From assembly GCA_030848705.1 (NCBI GenBank), contig CM061236.1:58547481-58611480 (forward strand): DNA of 64,000 bases. The letters are read 5' to 3'. The translations under genes were made by a program, and so were the position numbers. Below the pieces are notes generated by a model. It was not told the DNA's origin, did no database searches, and was given only the letters and a program-made list of their open reading frames with translations. The DNA comes from Heracleum sosnowskyi (taxonomy: Eukaryota > Streptophyta > Magnoliopsida > Apiales > Apiaceae). Below are positions 22,188 to 34,602 of this stretch, piece by piece; within the stretch, counting starts at the first letter, position 1, and each line of letters opens with the position of its first letter.

Positions 22188-25100
22188 TATAATAACCCGA
22201 ATTTTTGGTAAAATTTAAAACTTTTCTTATTATGATTAAGTGCATCAGTGAATAGTGAATTTGGTGGATGAATAGTGATTTTGAGGGTTAAGAAAATTTT
22301 TCATGCCACCTATGTACGACACGTAGTGTGGATATTCCGAAGTCATATTAGTGATCTACGGAGTAAATAAGGGAATGCAAAGACGATCGGAATTCAGAAA
22401 TTCCAAAATTTATTTTGGTGTAGTATTTGACCGGGCAGTGAATTATTTGTTATTATATTCAAGAAATGAGATATTAAAATTGAGGATTTGAGGATTTAAT
22501 ATTTTTGAATTTTATTATTTTATTAAAGTCGATTTAAGGATTCAATTGTTGGAATGAATAGTGAATAGTTACCATTCACTGCGAGAATCGCGTAGAGTTT
22601 TATTCGCTCTCTTTAGGAAATATTTCGAATCGTTTTAAGAGGAACAAGGCAACATTTACAGGATTAAATATAGACATGGAAGTAACATGTAACAAGATTA
22701 ATTCAAGGAATGCAACATTTGGATCATCCATGTGAAAAGAAACGAATCAGTAAAGCAAACCAGTAAAGTTACTTTATCTCAACCAGTGCATGTTTGACAA
22801 GTATCGCAAGGAGAAGACATCAAGGTGATGACTCACCACTTATACAAAATATCAGCATTATTGTTATTAATCAAGACAAAGAAAGAAAAAGGAAAAAGGA
22901 AGAACTCTCCCCCATTTTCCAGAATTCTGCCCAGCAGGAGCATCAAGGAAAGAAAAATCCATAACTCCATTTCTATACATCCTTAAATCACCAAATGTTA
23001 ACCATATCTTCTCCACTCCATGGGCAACGTTCGCTCAAAATTTCATGGCCAACAAAGGAGTGTAGCCTAGTCAAATCCCTTCCCCAAGTCGGAGAACAGA
23101 AACTGTCCTGCTTTTCCAGTTGCGACCACTCACCTTAGAAAGCCAATAAGTCGAGCTTCAAGCATCCCCTGGTGATGAGGTAGGACTCAAAAGATATCCC
23201 TTGAAGAGTAGAAGGTGTGGTAAAAATCTCAGAACCAAACTCTTGTTTGTCGATTTTATATGGATTTTACAAAGTAACGATGAATAGTAACTTGTATTTT
23301 GTTTTGTTTTTGGATATTGAGTTTGTGGCTTCCAAAGGTTGTATTAAGCAAGGATCTAAGGTTACATAAGGAATTTAGCAGCAAGCAAGCTTGGAGAAGG
23401 TATAAATCTTGAAACCCTTGAAGTATTATGGGGTTTATGGATGATTAATGGTGTTATGCATGTTTATAGCCTTAGTTGTTAAGATTCGGCTTTGAATTAA
23501 GTTATAATGAGTTATATGAACGGAAAGGCATTGCTTGGCCTCAGTTCTATGTTATATAAGATGTATGTGTTATGTGGAGTAATCGATATGCATTTTGGAT
23601 GATTTGAAATTTGGGAATATCCGAGTTATAGCCCTCGTAATGCCCAAATTTTTATCTACTGATTGGTTTCCTGTTTTTCCTCTGTTAGAGCTCGACCCTT
23701 GAGTCCTACTGCCCATGATTGTGTAGTTTATGTTATAAGCTTCATAATGATATGTGGTTCGCCTAATTTGGCCGAACGGTTTAAGAGTTATGCTAGTTTT
23801 AGTAATCGTGGTTCGAGAGGTTTCATCGCAGAAATGTAACCACTTTGATGCTAAGTCAAAGACCTTTAAGAGTCGAATTAAAATGTGAAACTTTGTGATA
23901 TAATGCTAGAGACAGTTAGGAAGGCTTACGAAAAAGATTCGGATTAAATAGATTATTTTGAGATTTTATAAAAATGTTTTAGTCGAGGTCGCGCAAGTGA
24001 AAACCACCAAGAACATGACTTAGAAACCAATGTTGTAAATGGTTAAGTATAACTTGTATTCGAGGATCGATTTCGGACTAAACCTACGGCTTAAGTAATT
24101 GTCGACTAAACGTGGACTTAGTATGAGCCTATAACGAGCTAGTAATTCCTTGGTTGTGTTTCGCTTACGTGTTTAAGCATTGAGTTATAAGTGGTTTATC
24201 GAGGGGATTAACCGTGTGTTTTCGTTTGACTTTGTCTAGATTGTTCGACATTGTCACGAGCCCTATCACCTCTCGAGCATCAGGCAAGTTTCTAAAACCA
24301 TATTTTGAAGTATGCTTATACTAGATGCAAGTTTTCAAACCTATGCCTCTATAAACTGTTGTTGTGATAAATAAAAGATTTTGAGATATATGTTATGTGT
24401 TTTTGATTTCGAAATGATACTTATGGTGCTAAGTAACAGTTATTGATATGAGTTGAGCTTATAAGCTATGGTTATAGCAATATTTTGAGCTGATGTGTTA
24501 AGAAAACCCTCAGTAGGGGGGGGGGGGTATATACTCTGTATTTAAACTACGGACCGGGAATGGTATCAGTTATTATCTAGAGTTATATTATATATACTCT
24601 GTACTTATACTACGTACCGAGAATGGTATCAGTTGCTATCTAGGGTTATTTTATTCATTTATTTTTCATTCTTTGTTAAGGAAGTGTGTGGAAATTACTT
24701 TTAAATAAATATTCTTTATTAAATATAGCTTACGTTAATTATTTAAAGCCCTACTTCTTAAGGAAGTAATTTGTGAAAACTATTCTTTAAACCCTAGATA
24801 GCTAATAAAGTTTTATTCAGTCAATTATAAACATAATTAGAGAAGGTTCCCAAATCTATTTCCCTTTTAAGTCTATATTCAGAAAGACTTAAATGTTCGC
24901 TCAAACTACAAAGATGCATGGAACCTTTCTCAAGATTTTATGCTTGTTTCCAGTAGACTGCCCGGTCCTAAATCTTTTTAAATCAATGAAATTATCAGTC
25001 TGATATACTACCATCAAAATGATTTTGATTACTTCCTCAAAACTCGAGAAGTAAGATCAGTGAAATCAGTGATATCCATTAACAGGCATCAGCCTGGGAA

Positions 25101-26760
25101 ATATGAGTGAATTTCCTTTCCAACCAGATACGACTACTTTGTGGAGTTGTATACTTGGGGAAAAAGGGAAAGGAACTTTATGTTTCACTGTTATGGATTT
25201 ACTCGAACTTGGAGATATGTAAGGGACTGAGTAGCGCCGGTCCCCTAAGGGAATTACAATATGGCCGACGGACTGGTGAACGGGTCTGTTCTTCCCTTAG
25301 ATGATTATCAGTGCCCGACCGTAGGATAAGTGGAGAGTAACAGAATCGACCGTCTATGAACGGGTCTGTTCTTCCTGCCTACAACCGATTGGCGGGGAGG
25401 TAAGTCGGTGTGAGACTGGTTATCTTCCCTTCTACGTAGAAAAACAGCAGGGGGATACAGCTTGCGACTGATCATCGCAGGGGTATCCTCGGCGCCTAGC
25501 ATCTCCATCTACAGTTCACTATTCATGAAAGAGCACATTTTGTGCAAGTTTTCAGAGAAAGAGAAATTATTCCAGTTACTCAGTTTTATGCAAGTTTTCA
25601 GAAAAGAAAGTTTATTCCAGTCATTCAGTTCTATGCAAGTTTTCAGAAAGAGAAAGTTTACTCAAGAGTATTCGAGTTTATTCCAGTATATGAGTTTATC
25701 AGAAAGCATATGAGATTACAAAAAGGTATATGATTGTTTTGAAAAAGATATATGAAATCAGATGAGTTTAGAAAATGGATTGGAAATATTTTACCTTGTA
25801 TTTATTTCCACATTATGATATGAGGTAAATGTTTGATATGAAAGATGATATTTGGAAATTCCTACAACTTCATCTTTTATTTTATGAGTTATGACTCTGA
25901 TAAAACCTGATTAAGGATATATATATGAAATAGTGGATTTTGGGTTATGGAAACCTTATATTGAATTTTCCTTATAACTTCATCTTTTAAGTTATATGTT
26001 GATAGTCTGCTTATATTCTATATAGCAGATATTTTACGAAAAGGATATACTGAGTTATCCTGTCTTTTATTTTATACTAGAACTTTGTTCATAGTATGAA
26101 TATCGAAAGTTTACAGAATATTATGGAGAGGATATTTGAAATACAACAATGGTATTTTTGGAATATATTCCGATAAGGAAATGATTTCAGTATCAAGATA
26201 TTGACAAGTTATTGTCGTATACCCGCTTTATTTCTGGGTTGAAAAAAAAGGCAGAATTATGCCATACTTTCATTACCTTGCTGAGCTATCGCTCACTCTT
26301 GCTATTATTTTATATATATTATATAGCAGCGAAGCAGGATGCCAATGGGACGGCACATACCTCGCAAGGCGTTTTCATAAACAGTTTCTAGCAGTGATCC
26401 CGGGAGTAGTATGAACCAATCGAATCAGGCTACGGCTTTTGGTATTCAACTTATGTATAGACATGAATGGTATTAGAGGATTGTGAGCATCAGAAGGCTA
26501 AGTTGGTAATGTAACAATACTTAGAAATTGTATCAGTAACAGATTCAAAAGACATTTGGGTATTATAATAAAAATTATTTATTCCGCAGTTGTTGTATTG
26601 TGTCGTTTCTGAGACTCTAACCTGTGTGTGTGTGTGTGAGACATATGTTGTGGGGTCATGAGCAGGTGAATTATGAATGGTGTGAGTAATACAGGTAAGG
26701 CAAGGAGTACATGGATTGTGACAACCCTAAATCCCTGACCCCGGATTTGGGGCTGTTACA
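22188..26760 (+). repeat. Gypsy-A LTR, right copy
   Basis: The 4573-bp LTR is nearly identical to the left copy. Differences include a longer G run near 24516, a shortened GTTATGT repeat near 24392 and an extended GT run near 26622. It ends GGGGCTGTTACA at 26760, after which Copia-2 ORF3 resumes. The 45-46-bp repeats lie at 25543-25671. Confidence 0.92.
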
Positions 26761-27706
26761 ACTGAACAGTCTTTGGAGACATCCTCTCAACAGGATGAAT
26801 CTATTAAAATTCGCCATCGGGCCCTGGCAACTTGTAATGAGTCATGCACTTTGATTTTGAGAAGATACCTACCATAGTTACGGTAGAAATTCCTTCACAG
26901 GCATCAGAGGGAAAATCTGATTCTTTGCCACTTTTAATAGAATCATTTTCTCCCCTCCCAGAGGGAACATCTCTGGCTCCCCTAAGGGATTTTTCACTCG
27001 CAGTTCACACTGGTGAAAGTGAAAGGCAACCGGGTGAGTCTATCACTGAAGCAATTCAGTTTATAATGTCAAATATTTTGACAGGCTCAACCAGGGATTG
27101 GGATTTGCGAACTCCCATTGCACCACCACTGACCTCTCTTGAAGGGGCTAGGGTGATTTCTATTGCAGGTACGTCATCTGAGAACATGGAGAGACAGCTA
27201 GTAATTAGAGATGAGAGTCAAACACGGAGTGATACACAAGCACATGAGTTGAGTGAAACACCACTGAGATAAATTGAGGTGAGTGCACACACTAACACAA
27301 ACACTGCTTTGTTGTTAGCTCAAATAGCTGCTCTATAGAAACAATTACAAAAAACCCAGGCTTAAAAAGACATTCTAAAAGCACAAGTGGTTGAACGGTC
27401 TTCTTCTTCCACCTCTGTAACAAATCAGTTGGGTATGATTAAAGATGACATTGGAGGTTTGAAGACTTCTCTCCTACCAAAGATCAATGCGGTTCAACAA
27501 TCTCAAGTACTTATGGCTTCAGACGTCTCTGATCTTACAACTTCAAATGCTGATCAGTTTGCTTCCATAACTACTCAAGTGGACTTCATTCAGCAAACTG
27601 TTGATGAAAATCAATGGCTTAATGAACAAAGGTTCTCAAAGATTGAAGGTGGAATGGAGCATCTCAATGAAGGGATGAAGCATATGTACTTTATGATAAA
27701 GAATTC
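26761..27706 (+). pseudogene. Copia-2 ORF3, middle part
   Basis: One frame runs through with stops at 27270-27272, about 27337 and about 27364. The first part is Ser/Thr/Glu-rich and likely disordered; the second part (from about 27387) is helical and coiled-coil-like with heptad-spaced hydrophobic residues (DIGGLKTSLLPKINAV, then TQVDFIQQTVDENQWL). It stops at 27706 where Copia-3 inserted and continues at 40855. It matches the coiled-coil section just before the KGEK purine tract in Copia-3 ORF3. Confidence 0.75.
27702..27706 (+). repeat. Copia-3 left target-site duplication
   Basis: AATTC here is repeated at 40850-40854 immediately after the right LTR. It marks a simple insertion. Confidence 0.92.
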
Positions 27707-28746
27707 TGTTAGGAATATGTTGTTCTTGATGATAATTATAAAAACACTTAGTAGATTTTGTATTAAGTCATTTTGTAACTGTCAACGGAATGGCATGTTT
27801 TGCAGTGTTTCGTTGACAGGAAGCTCATCAACGGAATGAGTGTTGTAGCAATTGCACTGTACAATACTTCACAGTTTGATATGCATTTTGTTGTATGTAC
27901 TAGATAGGTTTTCTAAGTCATGTTGACTAAGTACTAGATAGGCAAAATAGGTTGGTTAATTGTAAGTATATCATGCCTTGTAATTTTGCCTAAGTGAAGA
28001 CATGTCAACGGTATGAAGATTACTCTATCAACGGAACAAGGATACACCATCAACGGAATGAAGTTTACTCAACAACGAAATGGAGTTTACTCATCAACGA
28101 AATGGAGAATAAAGCTATCAACGAAACACATCTCCCTGCTATCAACGAATCATTATTGCTTTTCTGAATAGTTGACAAAGTGATAGTGACAGTTTACTGA
28201 ACAGATCTAAAGGTGATGTGGAAGTGTACTCTGCATTGGAAACCATTAAAATGGACATGGGGAATAAGGAAACATCCCAGTTTCCAATTGGACTCTTGGG
28301 AGTGATCATAATAAGCATGAAGACAAAAGCAAGGATCTCCAAGGACCACTGGACAAAGGGATGAAAAGCAAACTATTGGCGGTTACCTTTAGTGTACTTT
28401 AGTGTAGTCAAAAATAGTATTGTAAACTTGGGGAATATATAACCAAGTGTAGCAGTTAAAATAGAGTAAGAGAAGAAAAACAAATAGTTTGGATTTGCTA
28501 TCTTTGAGAGCATTTTCTTCTCTACAACTTTGTAACTGAGCAGCTGTGTACTTTTGTATCACAGATTATTTCCGCAATAAAAACACTTCAGTTGGATCAT
28601 CAAACAATCCAACTGAATTATTTATATCTTGTGTTTTTACTTATTCAGTTCAGTTTTATTTTATAAGTGTTTTAAGTTTAAGAAAATATCAAGAATTGTA
28701 TTCAACCCCCCCTTCTACAATTCTGTTAGGTCATTTGGGAATAACA
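27707..28746 (+). repeat. Copia-3 5' LTR
   Basis: The 1040-bp LTR starts TGTTAGGAAT and ends GGGAATAACA. Between 27778 and 28150 it has about ten copies of the ATCAACGGAAT-type motif. TATATAA is at 28436-28442 and AATAAA at 28576-28581; the terminal part has ATTCAACCCCCCTTCT as in other copia LTRs. Confidence 0.95.
28436..28442 (+). promoter_or_regulatory. TATA box in Copia-3 5' LTR
   Basis: TATATAA in GGGAATATATAACC, with AATAAA 140 bases downstream at 28576. The U3-R border is expected near 28470. Confidence 0.75.
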
Positions 28747-28748
28747 AT

Positions 28749-28760
28749 TGGTATCAGAGC
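28749..28760 (+). promoter_or_regulatory. Copia-3 primer binding site (tRNA-Met)
   Basis: TGGTATCAGAGC lies two bases after the LTR end. Confidence 0.95.
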
Positions 28761-28809
28761 GAGCTTCTAACATACAAGAAGTTTAAAGATCAAGACCAAA
28801 ACAGAAACC

Positions 28810-31281
28810 ATGGTGAAGAAGGATGCAGGTGTGAAGATACCAGTTCTTGATAAGGACAATTACTTTCACTGGAAAGTAAAGATGCATTTACATCTCATGT
28901 CTATGGATGAGAGATATGTAGACTGCATTGAGAAAGGTCCACACGTTCCCATGAAGTTTGCATCAAGAGTTGGACTGCCAGATGATGCTCCTGGTGTGGA
29001 TATTCCAAAACTTGTCTCAGAATGGACTATTGAAGATGTTGCAGAAGTCCATAAAGATAAAAGAACCATGAACATTCTGTTTAATGGTTTGGAGCAAGAG
29101 ATGTTTGACAATGTCATAAACTGTACAACCTCCAAAGAAGTATGGGACACTGTCAGAACACTATGTGAAGGAACTGAGCAAGTAAGGGAGAACAAAATGC
29201 AACTCCTTATACAACAATATGAGCACTTTCACTTTAAAGCTGGTGAAACCCTAAATGACACGTTTAGTAGGTTTCAAAAGCTTTTGAATGGATTAAAGTT
29301 GTATGGGAGGATCTATCAAACCAAGGATTCAAACCTTAAATTTCTTAGAGCTCTTCCAAAAGAATGGAAGCCTATGACTGTTTCTCTCAGAAACACTCAA
29401 GAGTACAAAGACTACACTCTTGAAAGGCTGTATGGAACATTAAAGACATATGAGTTGGAAATGGAGCAAGATGAAGAAATTGAGAAGGTACAGAAGAAGG
29501 GTGGATCCATTGCATTGATTGCATCTGTGAACCAACTGGAAGATGACACTGAAGAAGCTGCAAAGGCCACAACTAGTCGAGCTAGTTGTAGAAGTGATGT
29601 TAGCAAGGGTAAAGGTAAGATGACAGAAGAAGAAGAACCAGAACCAGCCAACTTGGATGACTTAGATGAGATTGATGAACACATTGCTTTTCTGTCAAGA
29701 AAATTCTCTAAGTTCAAGTTCAAGAGAAACTCAGAAGCAAGGCCACCAAGGAGAGACTTTCAACCTAACAAAAGTAACTGGATTGAAAAGTCTAAATCTA
29801 AATGTTTCAATTGTGGAATGCTTGGTCACTTTGCTGGAGACTGCAGAAAGCCCAAGATTGAGAAGAGCAACATGAAATTTGAGCCTGTTGATTATAAAAA
29901 GAAATACTTTGAACTTCTCAAGCAAAAAGAAAAGGCTTTCATGTCTCAGGAGTATGATTGGGCTGGTAATGGTGAAGATTCTGATGATGATGTTGAATAT
30001 GTCAACTTGGCTCTTATGGCTAACAATCATGAGCAGGAAGCAAGCTCCTCAAGCAACCAGGTAACAATTACTAATCTTTCTGAGCTTTCTAAAGAGGAAT
30101 GCGATAGTGCAGTAAATGAAATGTCTACTGTATTATATAATTTGCGTGTTACTCTTAAATCACTTACCAAAGAGAATTCAAGAATAAAAGAGACTAATTT
30201 GCTCTTAAGTGATAGGAATGCAATGTTAGAAGCACAGCTCATTGAATTTGAGAAAATGAGATGTGTTAGTAGGGATGCTAAGAAGGAACTTGAGAACGTG
30301 TTACAAAGGGAAGAAATTCTTAAGACACAACTTGAAATAGAACAAAGTGTGATTGCTAAATGGAAAGATTCCAGGAATGTTGCTACCAACATCATTAATG
30401 TTCAAGGTATGGAATCTTTCTGTGAACAATCATGGAAAAAGAACAAAGAGAAACTAGGGTATGTTTGTGAAACCTTAGAATCAGAAACAGAGTCAACAAA
30501 CAACAATGATCATTTGTTGAAGGTTGATATGTCAATGGAATGCAATGTTCCGTTGACAGATGAACCATCAACCGATCAGGGTGTTTCGTTGACAGAGAAA
30601 AGAAAAGACGAACTCACTAGACTTAATAATAAGTATGGTCCTGTCACCAAGAACTTTGTTCAAGGTGAGTCTAGTAAATCAAAGAAAGTTGAGAAGCCTG
30701 TTGAGAGAGCTAATGTAGGTCACTTGTCCAACAAGCAATTGAAAGATAAGTTAGAGAATGTTCAAGTTGAGGCTAAGGGAAATAAAAAGAATAACAGGAA
30801 TGGCAAAGTAGGAATTAACAAACACAACAATTACACACCTGATAAATATGCTCCTAGAAAGACATGTGTCAATTGTGGAAGTGTTAGTCATTTATCTACT
30901 AACTGCAAATCTGTTAAGAAGACTGTTAAAGTGAAAATTCCCAAGCCTGCAATGAATAGTTCTATGCCTACAATGCATGTTATGCCTAACATGTTTGCTC
31001 CATATGCACAATTTCAAAATCCATATGCCAGCATGCCATTTGTGTTTAATCCATACATGAATATGTTTAATGTGCCACAAATGCCATGGAATATGAATAA
31101 CATGTTTGTTCCTCCAATTATGCATGCTGTGAATGAAAATGTGAGCAATCCTCAGAAATCAACACCAAGGATAAAGGTTGATTTAAATCAATCTGAGCCC
31201 AAGGTGAAAAATGATATAAAAGGAAAAGCAAAGGCTAACAAAACAGGACCCAAGGAAACTTGGGTACCAAAATCGACTTGA
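28810..31281 (+). CDS. gag: Copia-3 Gag, 823 residues, with two zinc knuckles
   Basis: Gag forms the virus-like particle and packages element RNA. The ATG at 28810 follows the primer site by about 50 bases. Residues 10-260 form the copia gag core (LDKDNYFHWKVKMHLHL near residue 15; later ETLNDTFSRFQKLLNGLK). A CX2CX4HX4C zinc knuckle lies at C332, C335, H340, C345. Residues about 425-515 are a Leu/Glu-rich coiled coil. A second knuckle lies at C686, C689, H694, C699. A Met/Pro/Asn-rich stretch (about 715-780) precedes a basic end. It is open throughout and longer than the gag of most copia elements, as is usual for SIRE types. Two motif copies in coding sequence at 30529-30595 read in different frames. 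It ends TGA just before protease. Confidence 0.93.
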   Translation: MVKKDAGVKIPVLDKDNYFHWKVKMHLHLMSMDERYVDCIEKGPHVPMKFASRVGLPDDAPGVDIPKLVSEWTIEDVAEVHKDKRTMNILFNGLEQEMFDNVINCTTSKEVWDTVRTLCEGTEQVRENKMQLLIQQYEHFHFKAGETLNDTFSRFQKLLNGLKLYGRIYQTKDSNLKFLRALPKEWKPMTVSLRNTQEYKDYTLERLYGTLKTYELEMEQDEEIEKVQKKGGSIALIASVNQLEDDTEEAAKATTSRASCRSDVSKGKGKMTEEEEPEPANLDDLDEIDEHIAFLSRKFSKFKFKRNSEARPPRRDFQPNKSNWIEKSKSKCFNCGMLGHFAGDCRKPKIEKSNMKFEPVDYKKKYFELLKQKEKAFMSQEYDWAGNGEDSDDDVEYVNLALMANNHEQEASSSSNQVTITNLSELSKEECDSAVNEMSTVLYNLRVTLKSLTKENSRIKETNLLLSDRNAMLEAQLIEFEKMRCVSRDAKKELENVLQREEILKTQLEIEQSVIAKWKDSRNVATNIINVQGMESFCEQSWKKNKEKLGYVCETLESETESTNNNDHLLKVDMSMECNVPLTDEPSTDQGVSLTEKRKDELTRLNNKYGPVTKNFVQGESSKSKKVEKPVERANVGHLSNKQLKDKLENVQVEAKGNKKNNRNGKVGINKHNNYTPDKYAPRKTCVNCGSVSHLSTNCKSVKKTVKVKIPKPAMNSSMPTMHVMPNMFAPYAQFQNPYASMPFVFNPYMNMFNVPQMPWNMNNMFVPPIMHAVNENVSNPQKSTPRIKVDLNQSEPKVKNDIKGKAKANKTGPKETWVPKST

Positions 31282-34200
31282 TTTGGTTTTATTGTGTGCA
31301 GGGAGACAAAAGGAATCTTTGGTACTTGGATAGTGGTTGTTCAAGACACATGACTGGTGATTCTACCCTGCTCACAGAGTTTCAGGAAAGAGCTGGCCCT
31401 TGTATTGCTTTTGGAGATGACAGCAAAGGCTACACCATATGGCTTGATTTCAAAAGAGAATGTCATCATAGATGAAGTTGCATTGGTGGATGGTCTTAAG
31501 CACAATTTGCTTAGTATCAGCCAACTTTGTGACAAAGGATTTTTAGTTACTTTTTCTAAAGAAGCCTGTGTTGTTTCTAAAGGAGGAAACAACAATGTGG
31601 TAATGACTGGATTCAGAAGAGGGAATGTGTACATTGCTGACTTTAGTAGCACAAGTCCAGAAACCATCACTTGCCTTTTCAGCAAGGCAAGCAAGGATGA
31701 AAGTTGGCTATGGCACAAGAAATTATCTCATCTGAATTTTAAAGTTATGAATGATTTGGTGAGGAAAGATCTTGCTAGAGGAATTCCACAAGTGGAGTTT
31801 TCCAAGGATGGTTTGTGTGATGCCTGTCAAAAGGGGAAACAAAAGAAGGCATCATTCAAAAGCAAGACAGAGTCATCAATTGTCCATCAGCTTGAGTTGC
31901 TTCATATGGATTTGTTTGGCCCTGTAAATGTCATGTCTATTTCAAAGAAGAAATATTGTCTTGTGATTGTTGATGATTTTTCTAGATTTACATGGACTTT
32001 CTTTTTGCTCTCCAAAGATGAGGCAAGTGAAATCATTATCAATCACATCAAGATGGTAAACAATCATCCTGACTTGAAAGTAAGAAGGATTAGGAGTGAC
32101 AATGGGACAGAATTCAAGAATTCAAGCATGAAGGTGTTCTGTGAAGAAAATGGTATTTTGCATGAGTTTTCAGCAGCAAGGACACCACAGCAAAATGGTG
32201 TAGTTGAAAGGAAAAACAGAACACTTATTGAAGCTGCAAGGACAATGCTAGATGAATCAAAGTTACCAACTTATTTTTGGGCTGAGGCAGTTAATACAGC
32301 TTGCTTCACTCAGAATATTTCTTTGATTAATCAGGCCAAAGGAATGACCCCTTATCAGCTACTCAAAAGAAAGAAGCCACTATTGGATTTTCTTCATGTC
32401 TTTGGATGCAAGTGCTTTGTTCTGAGAAATCAAGCTGAGCATTTGGGGAAATTTGAAGCAAAGGCAGATGAAGCAATATTTGTGGGATATGCAGCAGGGA
32501 AAGCCTACAGAGTCTACAATCTCAGAACCAACATTGTTATGGAATCTGTACATGTTGTTTTTGATGATCTCAAAATTCAGGGTCTCTGTGATGAAGGTTT
32601 CCATGAAAGTCTCTCTTTTGAGAATGAGGAAGGAGAACAGATGGATCATGATAAGACTATTGAGAAACAGTCCAAAGTTGTTGTAACTAGCACAGATGAA
32701 AGCAGCAATGAAGATGAAATTGCTGCATTAAGATTGAAAAGAATAGCTGCTAGTAGACCAAATGGACATTCCGTTGACAGTCAGAATGAGCGTTTCGTTG
32801 ACAGTCAAAATGGACATTCCGTTGACAGACACAGAAATGCTTCCAGGAGTGATCAATTAGGGACAACAAACTCAGGGGGAGTTTCTCAAGGACAAATATC
32901 CAATCAATGCAATCATGATCATGAAGCTACCTCTTCAAGAGCAAATCTACCTCCCTCAAGGAAATGGACTAAAGATCATCCCTTTGAACTTATTATAGGT
33001 GATGTGTCTTCAAAAGTCCAAACTAGAAGAGCAACTCAAGAAGAATGTCTATATAGCAACTTTCTGTCTCAAGATGAGCCAAAGAAAGTTGAGGATGCAC
33101 TTCTAGATCCAGATTGGGTCTTGGCTATGCAAGAAGAGCTAAACCAATTTGAAAGGAACAATGTTTGGAAGCTGGTGCCCAAGCCTAAGGACAGGAGTGT
33201 CATAGGCACAAAATGGGTGTTCAGAAACAAGATGGATGAAAATGGCATAGTCACAAGGAACAAAGCTAGATTGGTTGCAAAAGGCTATTCACAGGAAGAA
33301 GGAATTGATTTTGATGAAACCTTTGCTCCTGTTGCAAGACTAGAAGCAATAAGGATTTTCCTAGCCTATGCAGCCCATGCCAATTTCAAAGTCTATCAAA
33401 TGGATGTGAAGAGTGCTTTTCTGAATGGGGAATTGGAAGAGGAGGTGTATGTAAGTCAACCTCCTGGTTTTGAAGATGATGATTTTCCAGAATATGTATA
33501 CTTCCTCCTCAAAGCACTCTATGGTTTGAAACAAGCACCTAGAGCCTGGTATGACACACTTTCACAGTTCCTCCTTGAGAATCACTTCACTAGAGGTACT
33601 GTAGATAAAACTCTTTTTCACAGGGTTGTGAATGGTTCTACTATACTTGTTCAAATTTATGTAGATGACATAATCTTTGGGTCTACAGATGTGAAACTTT
33701 GTCAAAAGTTTGCCAAGCTTATGCAAAGTAAATATGAAATGAGCATGATGGGAGAATTAACTTACTTTCTTGGTCTTCAAGTGAAGCAAGTTAATGAAGG
33801 CATTTTCATTAGTCAAACAAAATACATTCATGATTTATTAAAGAAGTTTAATTTAATGGAATGCTCTCCTGCCTAAACTCCCATGCCTACTGCCACCAAA
33901 CTTGAATTGAATACTAAGGAAAAATCTGTGGACATTTCAGGTTACAGAGACATGGTAGGCTCACTTTTATATTTAACAGCTAGTAGACCTGATATTATGT
34001 TTGCTACATGTCTATGTGCTAGATTTCAGGCTGATCCTAGGGAATCCCATTTAGTTGCTATTAAAAGAATTTTCAGATATCTCAAAGGAACACCAAACCT
34101 TGGCATTTGGTATCCTAGAGAATCTGGTTTTGAACTAATTGGTTATTCAGATGCAGATTTTGCAGGATGTAAAATTGACAGGAAAAGCACAACAGGCACC

Positions 34201-34602
34201 TGTCAATTCTTAGGAAACAAGCTTGTCTCATGGTTCAGCAAGAAACAAAACTCAGTTTCTACCTCCACAGCTGAGGCTGAGTATATTGCAGCTGGAAGTT
34301 GTTGTGCACAGATTTTATGGATGAAAAATCAACTACTTGATTATGGAATAAGAGTTGAGAAAATTCCTATTTTCTGTGACAACACTAGTGCCATTGCCAT
34401 TACTGAGAATCCAGTACAGCATTCAAGGACCAAGCACATTGACATCAAGTACCACTTTATTAGAGAACATGTTATGAATGGTACTGTGGAGTTACATTTT
34501 GTTCCAAGTGAACAACAACTTGCAGACATCTTTACCAAGCCACTTGATGAATCCACATTCTCAAGATTAGCAAGTGAGCTAGGTATGCTAAATTTCTCTT
34601 AA
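31282..34602 (+). pseudogene. pol: Copia-3 Pol: protease, integrase, reverse transcriptase, RNase H, lightly broken
   Basis: Protease shows LDSGCSRHMTGD in a frame different from gag (segment 31260-31475). A short deletion near 31436 then returns to the gag frame, where the GAG-pre-integrase and integrase follow: HKKLSHLN...CDACQKGK zinc finger, then D185, D248 and E284 (numbered from 31357), spaced as the D,D-35-E triad. RT has YVDD at 768-771 and all flanking motifs. TAA at 33874-33876 replaces a Ser codon seen in the Copia-1 copy; the frame then runs on to 34602 through RNase H (DADFAGCKIDRKSTTG). Catalytic residues of integrase, RT and RNase H are all present, so inactivation rests on these few lesions. 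Three motif copies (32768-32828) lie in the IN-RT linker. Confidence 0.9.
32875..32881 (+). promoter_or_regulatory. Internal GGGGGAG tract between IN and RT of Copia-3
   Basis: ACTCAGGGGGAG codes Ser-Gly-Gly in the linker. Copia-4 has the same ACTCAGGGGGAG at the matching place (63483-63489). The core equals the 3' polypurine tract. Function as a central primer is inference. Confidence 0.4.

Larger units (their letters stand above)
11937..26760 (+). mobile_element. Gypsy-A: Tekay-like gypsy element with an extra partial interior at the left
   Basis: The order is partial 3' interior (11937-13025), LTR (13026-17599), full interior (17600-22187), LTR (22188-26760). This is what a tandem LTR-interior-LTR-interior-LTR array would leave after deletion of its left LTR and most of the first interior, or what unequal recombination would give. 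No target-site duplication is found, consistent with deletion on the left. The two LTRs differ at roughly 40 sites in 4.57 kb by eye, just under 1%, while the interior is full of stops. It inserted into Copia-2 ORF3. Confidence 0.88.

Noticed and set aside
27778..28150. Motif cluster considered as a CRISPR-like or satellite array
   Set aside because: Spacing is irregular, copies vary in sequence and orientation, and the same word lies across the coding regions. It is not an array.
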